A stretch of 64,000 bases of DNA from Peptoanaerobacter stomatis (GTDB lineage: Bacteria; Bacillota; Clostridia; Peptostreptococcales; Filifactoraceae), in NCBI RefSeq assembly GCF_000238095.2, contig NZ_JH815225.1:1245863-1309862 (forward strand), written 5' to 3'. Position 1 is the stretch's first letter, and every line of letters begins with the position of its first letter. Both the position numbers and the translations under genes were made by a program. The notes beneath the pieces are model-generated. The model was given only the letters and a program-made list of their open reading frames with translations. It made no database searches and was not told where the DNA came from. Positions 61,273 through 64,000 of this stretch are shown one piece after another.

Positions 61273-64000
61273 CTATACTTTTAATTTATGTTGTTTTTCA
61301 GGTATTACTTTGTTTTTAAGCAATACAAGTAAATCATCTTTTTGCTCTATAAGTCCTTTCAGTTCAGCTATTTGTCCGTTTTCTTCTTTAAAATTCTCGA
61401 ATGCTCTTGACATCATAAGTTTTATCCTGTTAAGCTGATTTACTTCCGATGCTCCGGGATCATAATCTATAGGTGCTATATTAGTACCTTTATACAATCT
61501 TTTAAGCTCTTTTGCCATTCCTTTGCCTGTAACGTGATTAGGTAAACATGCAAACGGCTGAACACAGATTATATTTTTCACTCCACTGTTGATAAGTTCT
61601 ATCATCTCACCTGTTAAAAACCAACCTTCTCCTGTTTGATGTCCAAGTGACATAACATTAGATGCTCCATCTGCTATTTCATTTATAGTTGAAGGTTTTT
61701 CAAAATATCTTGATTTTTCAAGTGCATCTCTTAAATGTTTTCTATAATTTTCAATATAGCCTAATACCAAATTACTTATAAAATTACCTTTTTTACTTCT
61801 TCCCAAATGTTCTTTTGAAAAATTGGAGTTGTATAATGTATATAGTATGAAGTCAAGCAATGACGGTACCACTGCCTCTGCACCTTCGTCTTCTACTACT
61901 TTTACAACAGAGTTGTTAGCTGTAGGATGGAATTTTACAAGTATCTCTCCCACTATACCTACTTTAGGCTTTTTAATATCATATCTTTCCAATTGATCAA
62001 ATTTATTTACTGCATTATATATATTTTTTATAAATTTTTTCTTATTATGTTCTTTTAAGTCTGATTTAAATGTATTTGATATTTCCTTGTACAAATCATT
62101 AGCTGAGCCTACAGTTTTTTCATACGGTCTTGAAGCATATAATAGTTGCATCAGCAAATCACCATATATAAGCGCCTGTAATGCTCTGTCCAATGTATTT
62201 AAATTCAATTTAAATCCGGGATTTTTTTCAAAACCTTTAGGATTTATTGATATTACAGGTATGTTTTCAAAACCCGAATCTTTCAAGGCTTTTCTCAAAA
62301 ATGCTATATAGTTTGTTGCCCTACAACCTCCACCTGTTTGCGACATAAGCACTGATGTGGTATTCAAATCATATTTGCCTGATTTTAACGCTTTTATAAG
62401 CTGACCTATTACTATTATAGCCGGATAGCAAGCGTCATTATTTACATATTTAAGCCCTTCATCTATAGCACCTGTATCATCTCTTAAAAGCACAAGCTTA
62501 TATCCGGAATAATTAAATGCTGACTCTAACAAATCAAAGTGAATTGGCGACATTTCCGGACAAAGTATGGTATGAGTTTTTCTCATATCTTTTGTAAATA
62601 CTATTCTTTCTTTGTTTTCACCTATTTTTTCCGGCAATATGCAATTTTTATCTCTTTCTATCATACTTGCCTTCAACGAGCGAAGTCTTATTTTTACTGC
62701 ACCCAAGTTACTTACTTCATCTATTTTCAAACAAGTGTATATCTTGTTGTTGTATGCAAGCATTTCAGCAACCTGATCAGTAGTTACTGCATCCAATCCG
62801 CATCCGAAGGAATTAAGCTGTACAAGCTCCAAATCTTTCCTCTTTGAAACGACATCTGTAGCTCTGTAAAGTCTTGAATGATATGTCCATTGATTGACTA
62901 CTCTCAATTTTTTCTCATCTGTTGAAAGATGTGCTATACTATCTTCTGTAAGAACGCACATTCCAAGTGATGTTATTACTTCCGGTATTCCGTGATTTAT
63001 ATGAGGATCCAAGTGATATGGTCTTCCTGATAAGACTATTGCCTTCGTACCTGTCTCTTCAATATATTTTAAAGTCTCTTCGCCTTTTTGCATTATATCT
63101 TTCTTGAAATCATCATACTCTGCCAAAGCTTTCTCATAAGCTTTTTCCACTTCATTTTTCGCAATATCATAGTCTTTTTTAAGCATAGTATATAATTGAT
63201 TTATAACCGCTTTCTTTTGATCCAATGCCAAAAACGGATTAAATACCGTAATATTTTTTTCTCTTAAAATATCCATATTGTTCTTTAAAACTTCAGGATA
63301 TGATATTACTATCGGACAGTTATAATTGTTTGTAGCGTCTACTTTATCTTCCTTTACTTCATATACTACACTTGGATAAAATATTTTTTCTATCCCTTTT
63401 TCAACAAGGTTCATCATATGACCGTGAGTTAATTTCGCAGGGAAACAAGCCGATTCTGACGGTATAGTTTCTATTCCTTTTTCATATATCTTCATACTTG
63501 ACCTGTCTGATAACACTACTTCAAAGCCTAAGGTAGTAAAAAATGTATGCCATAAAGGATAATTTTCATATATATTGAGCACTCTCGGGATACCTATTTT
63601 ACCTCTTACAGCCTCATCTTTTTTTAGAGATTTATATGAAAATAACCTCTTATATTTATAATCAAATATATTAGGCAAATTATTTTTCTTATATGTTTCT
63701 CCAAGTCCCTTTTCGCATCTGTTTCCTGATATAAACACTTCTTTGTCTGCAAATTGATTTATAGTGAGCAGACAATGATTTGAACATTTGGCACATCTTG
63801 ATATTTCAGTTTGCATTTCAAAATTATCAAGTTCTTCAGCTTGTAATAACTTTGTCTGATACCCTTGTTCATATCTTGAACGTGCAATTATGGCACAACC
63901 GAATGCCCCCATAATACCTGCTATATCAGGTCTTATAACCTCTGTTTCGGATAACAGTTCAAACGCTCTTAGCACTGCGTCATTATAAAATGTACCGCCC
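61273..64000 (-). CDS. 2-hydroxyacyl-CoA dehydratase activase-related protein (N-terminus off the window)
   Basis: The frame is open to base 64000, so about 908 residues of a protein usually near 1400 are visible. The first visible stretch GGTFYNDAVLRAFELLS, followed by IAGIMGAFGCAIIA, is the end of a BadF/BcrA-type ATPase domain. Next come cysteines (CAKCSNHC, then GNRCEKG) suited to iron-sulfur binding and a DUF2229 part (IPRVLNIYENYPLWHTFFTT, PSESACFPAKLTHGH). The C-terminal half holds NNDACYPAIIVIGQ, QTGGGCRATNY and CVQPFACLPNHVTGKGM. These very large proteins are common in Clostridia; electron activation of a radical dehydratase is the family model, but their substrate is unknown. Confidence 0.88.
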   Translation of the reverse strand, partial: GGTFYNDAVLRAFELLSETEVIRPDIAGIMGAFGCAIIARSRYEQGYQTKLLQAEELDNFEMQTEISRCAKCSNHCLLTINQFADKEVFISGNRCEKGLGETYKKNNLPNIFDYKYKRLFSYKSLKKDEAVRGKIGIPRVLNIYENYPLWHTFFTTLGFEVVLSDRSSMKIYEKGIETIPSESACFPAKLTHGHMMNLVEKGIEKIFYPSVVYEVKEDKVDATNNYNCPIVISYPEVLKNNMDILREKNITVFNPFLALDQKKAVINQLYTMLKKDYDIAKNEVEKAYEKALAEYDDFKKDIMQKGEETLKYIEETGTKAIVLSGRPYHLDPHINHGIPEVITSLGMCVLTEDSIAHLSTDEKKLRVVNQWTYHSRLYRATDVVSKRKDLELVQLNSFGCGLDAVTTDQVAEMLAYNNKIYTCLKIDEVSNLGAVKIRLRSLKASMIERDKNCILPEKIGENKERIVFTKDMRKTHTILCPEMSPIHFDLLESAFNYSGYKLVLLRDDTGAIDEGLKYVNNDACYPAIIVIGQLIKALKSGKYDLNTTSVLMSQTGGGCRATNYIAFLRKALKDSGFENIPVISINPKGFEKNPGFKLNLNTLDRALQALIYGDLLMQLLYASRPYEKTVGSANDLYKEISNTFKSDLKEHNKKKFIKNIYNAVNKFDQLERYDIKKPKVGIVGEILVKFHPTANNSVVKVVEDEGAEAVVPSLLDFILYTLYNSNFSKEHLGRSKKGNFISNLVLGYIENYRKHLRDALEKSRYFEKPSTINEIADGASNVMSLGHQTGEGWFLTGEMIELINSGVKNIICVQPFACLPNHVTGKGMAKELKRLYKGTNIAPIDYDPGASEVNQLNRIKLMMSRAFENFKEENGQIAELKGLIEQKDDLLVLLKNKVIPEKQHKLKV

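Overview
This is an AT-rich chromosomal window from a low-GC Gram-positive anaerobe, most likely Clostridia (Peptostreptococcaceae/Eubacteriales-like). The inference rests on the zinc-type S14, the KOW-domain protein between map and infA, a long single-chain pyruvate:ferredoxin oxidoreductase, long-form HPF, HPr with Ser46 and an acyl-CoA dehydratase activase. No rRNA, tRNA, CRISPR array or prophage was seen.

Layout. 1-7.5 kb (minus): a hexuronate (galacturonate-type) operon running gntR - zinc dehydrogenase - dctP/dctQ/dctM TRAP transporter - uxaB - uxaA, with uxaA cut by the window edge. 7.8-10.8 kb: scattered single genes (hotdog thioesterase, CrtO-like acyltransferase, YbaK/EbsC deacylase, LMW tyrosine phosphatase) between repeat-rich spacers. 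10.8-19.2 kb: a three-gene membrane sensor/kinase/LuxR-regulator operon (minus), divergent from a three-gene operon (plus) of dipeptide epimerase, DUF819 permease and CocE/NonD-type hydrolase. This looks like a self-contained, sensor-controlled peptide-use locus and is the best candidate here for an undescribed system. 19.3-24.4 kb: secreted copper-amine-oxidase-like domain protein, 5-formyl-THF cyclo-ligase, a small orphan P-loop protein and a SpoVB/MurJ-type flippase. 24.9-28.4 kb: PFOR. 28.5-29.6 kb: an intact IS630-family element whose two ORFs are joined by an A7 slippery site.

29.7-44.6 kb (minus) is the S10-spc-alpha superoperon from rpsJ to rplQ, with secY, adk, map, infA, rpmJ and rpoA. 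rpsD is absent from its common clostridial position. A near-consensus promoter and a leader of about 240 nt precede rpsJ. 45-47.8 kb: a zinc/manganese ABC importer (znuA, znuC, znuB), the permease apparently using an ATT start. 48-50.3 kb: an isolated PilB/PilC pair. 50.6-54.5 kb: hpf, and ptsH-ptsI-nagB. 54.8-57 kb: two tandem TolC-like proteins, unexpected in a monoderm. 57.5-61.2 kb: a GntR regulator, a PhoR/PhoP-type two-component system and a TraX-like membrane protein. 61.3 kb to the end: a large 2-hydroxyacyl-CoA dehydratase activase cut by the window edge.

Convergent gene pairs are commonly separated by long perfect hairpins that can terminate in both directions. Short remnants resembling the IS630 terminal repeats are scattered in several spacers.
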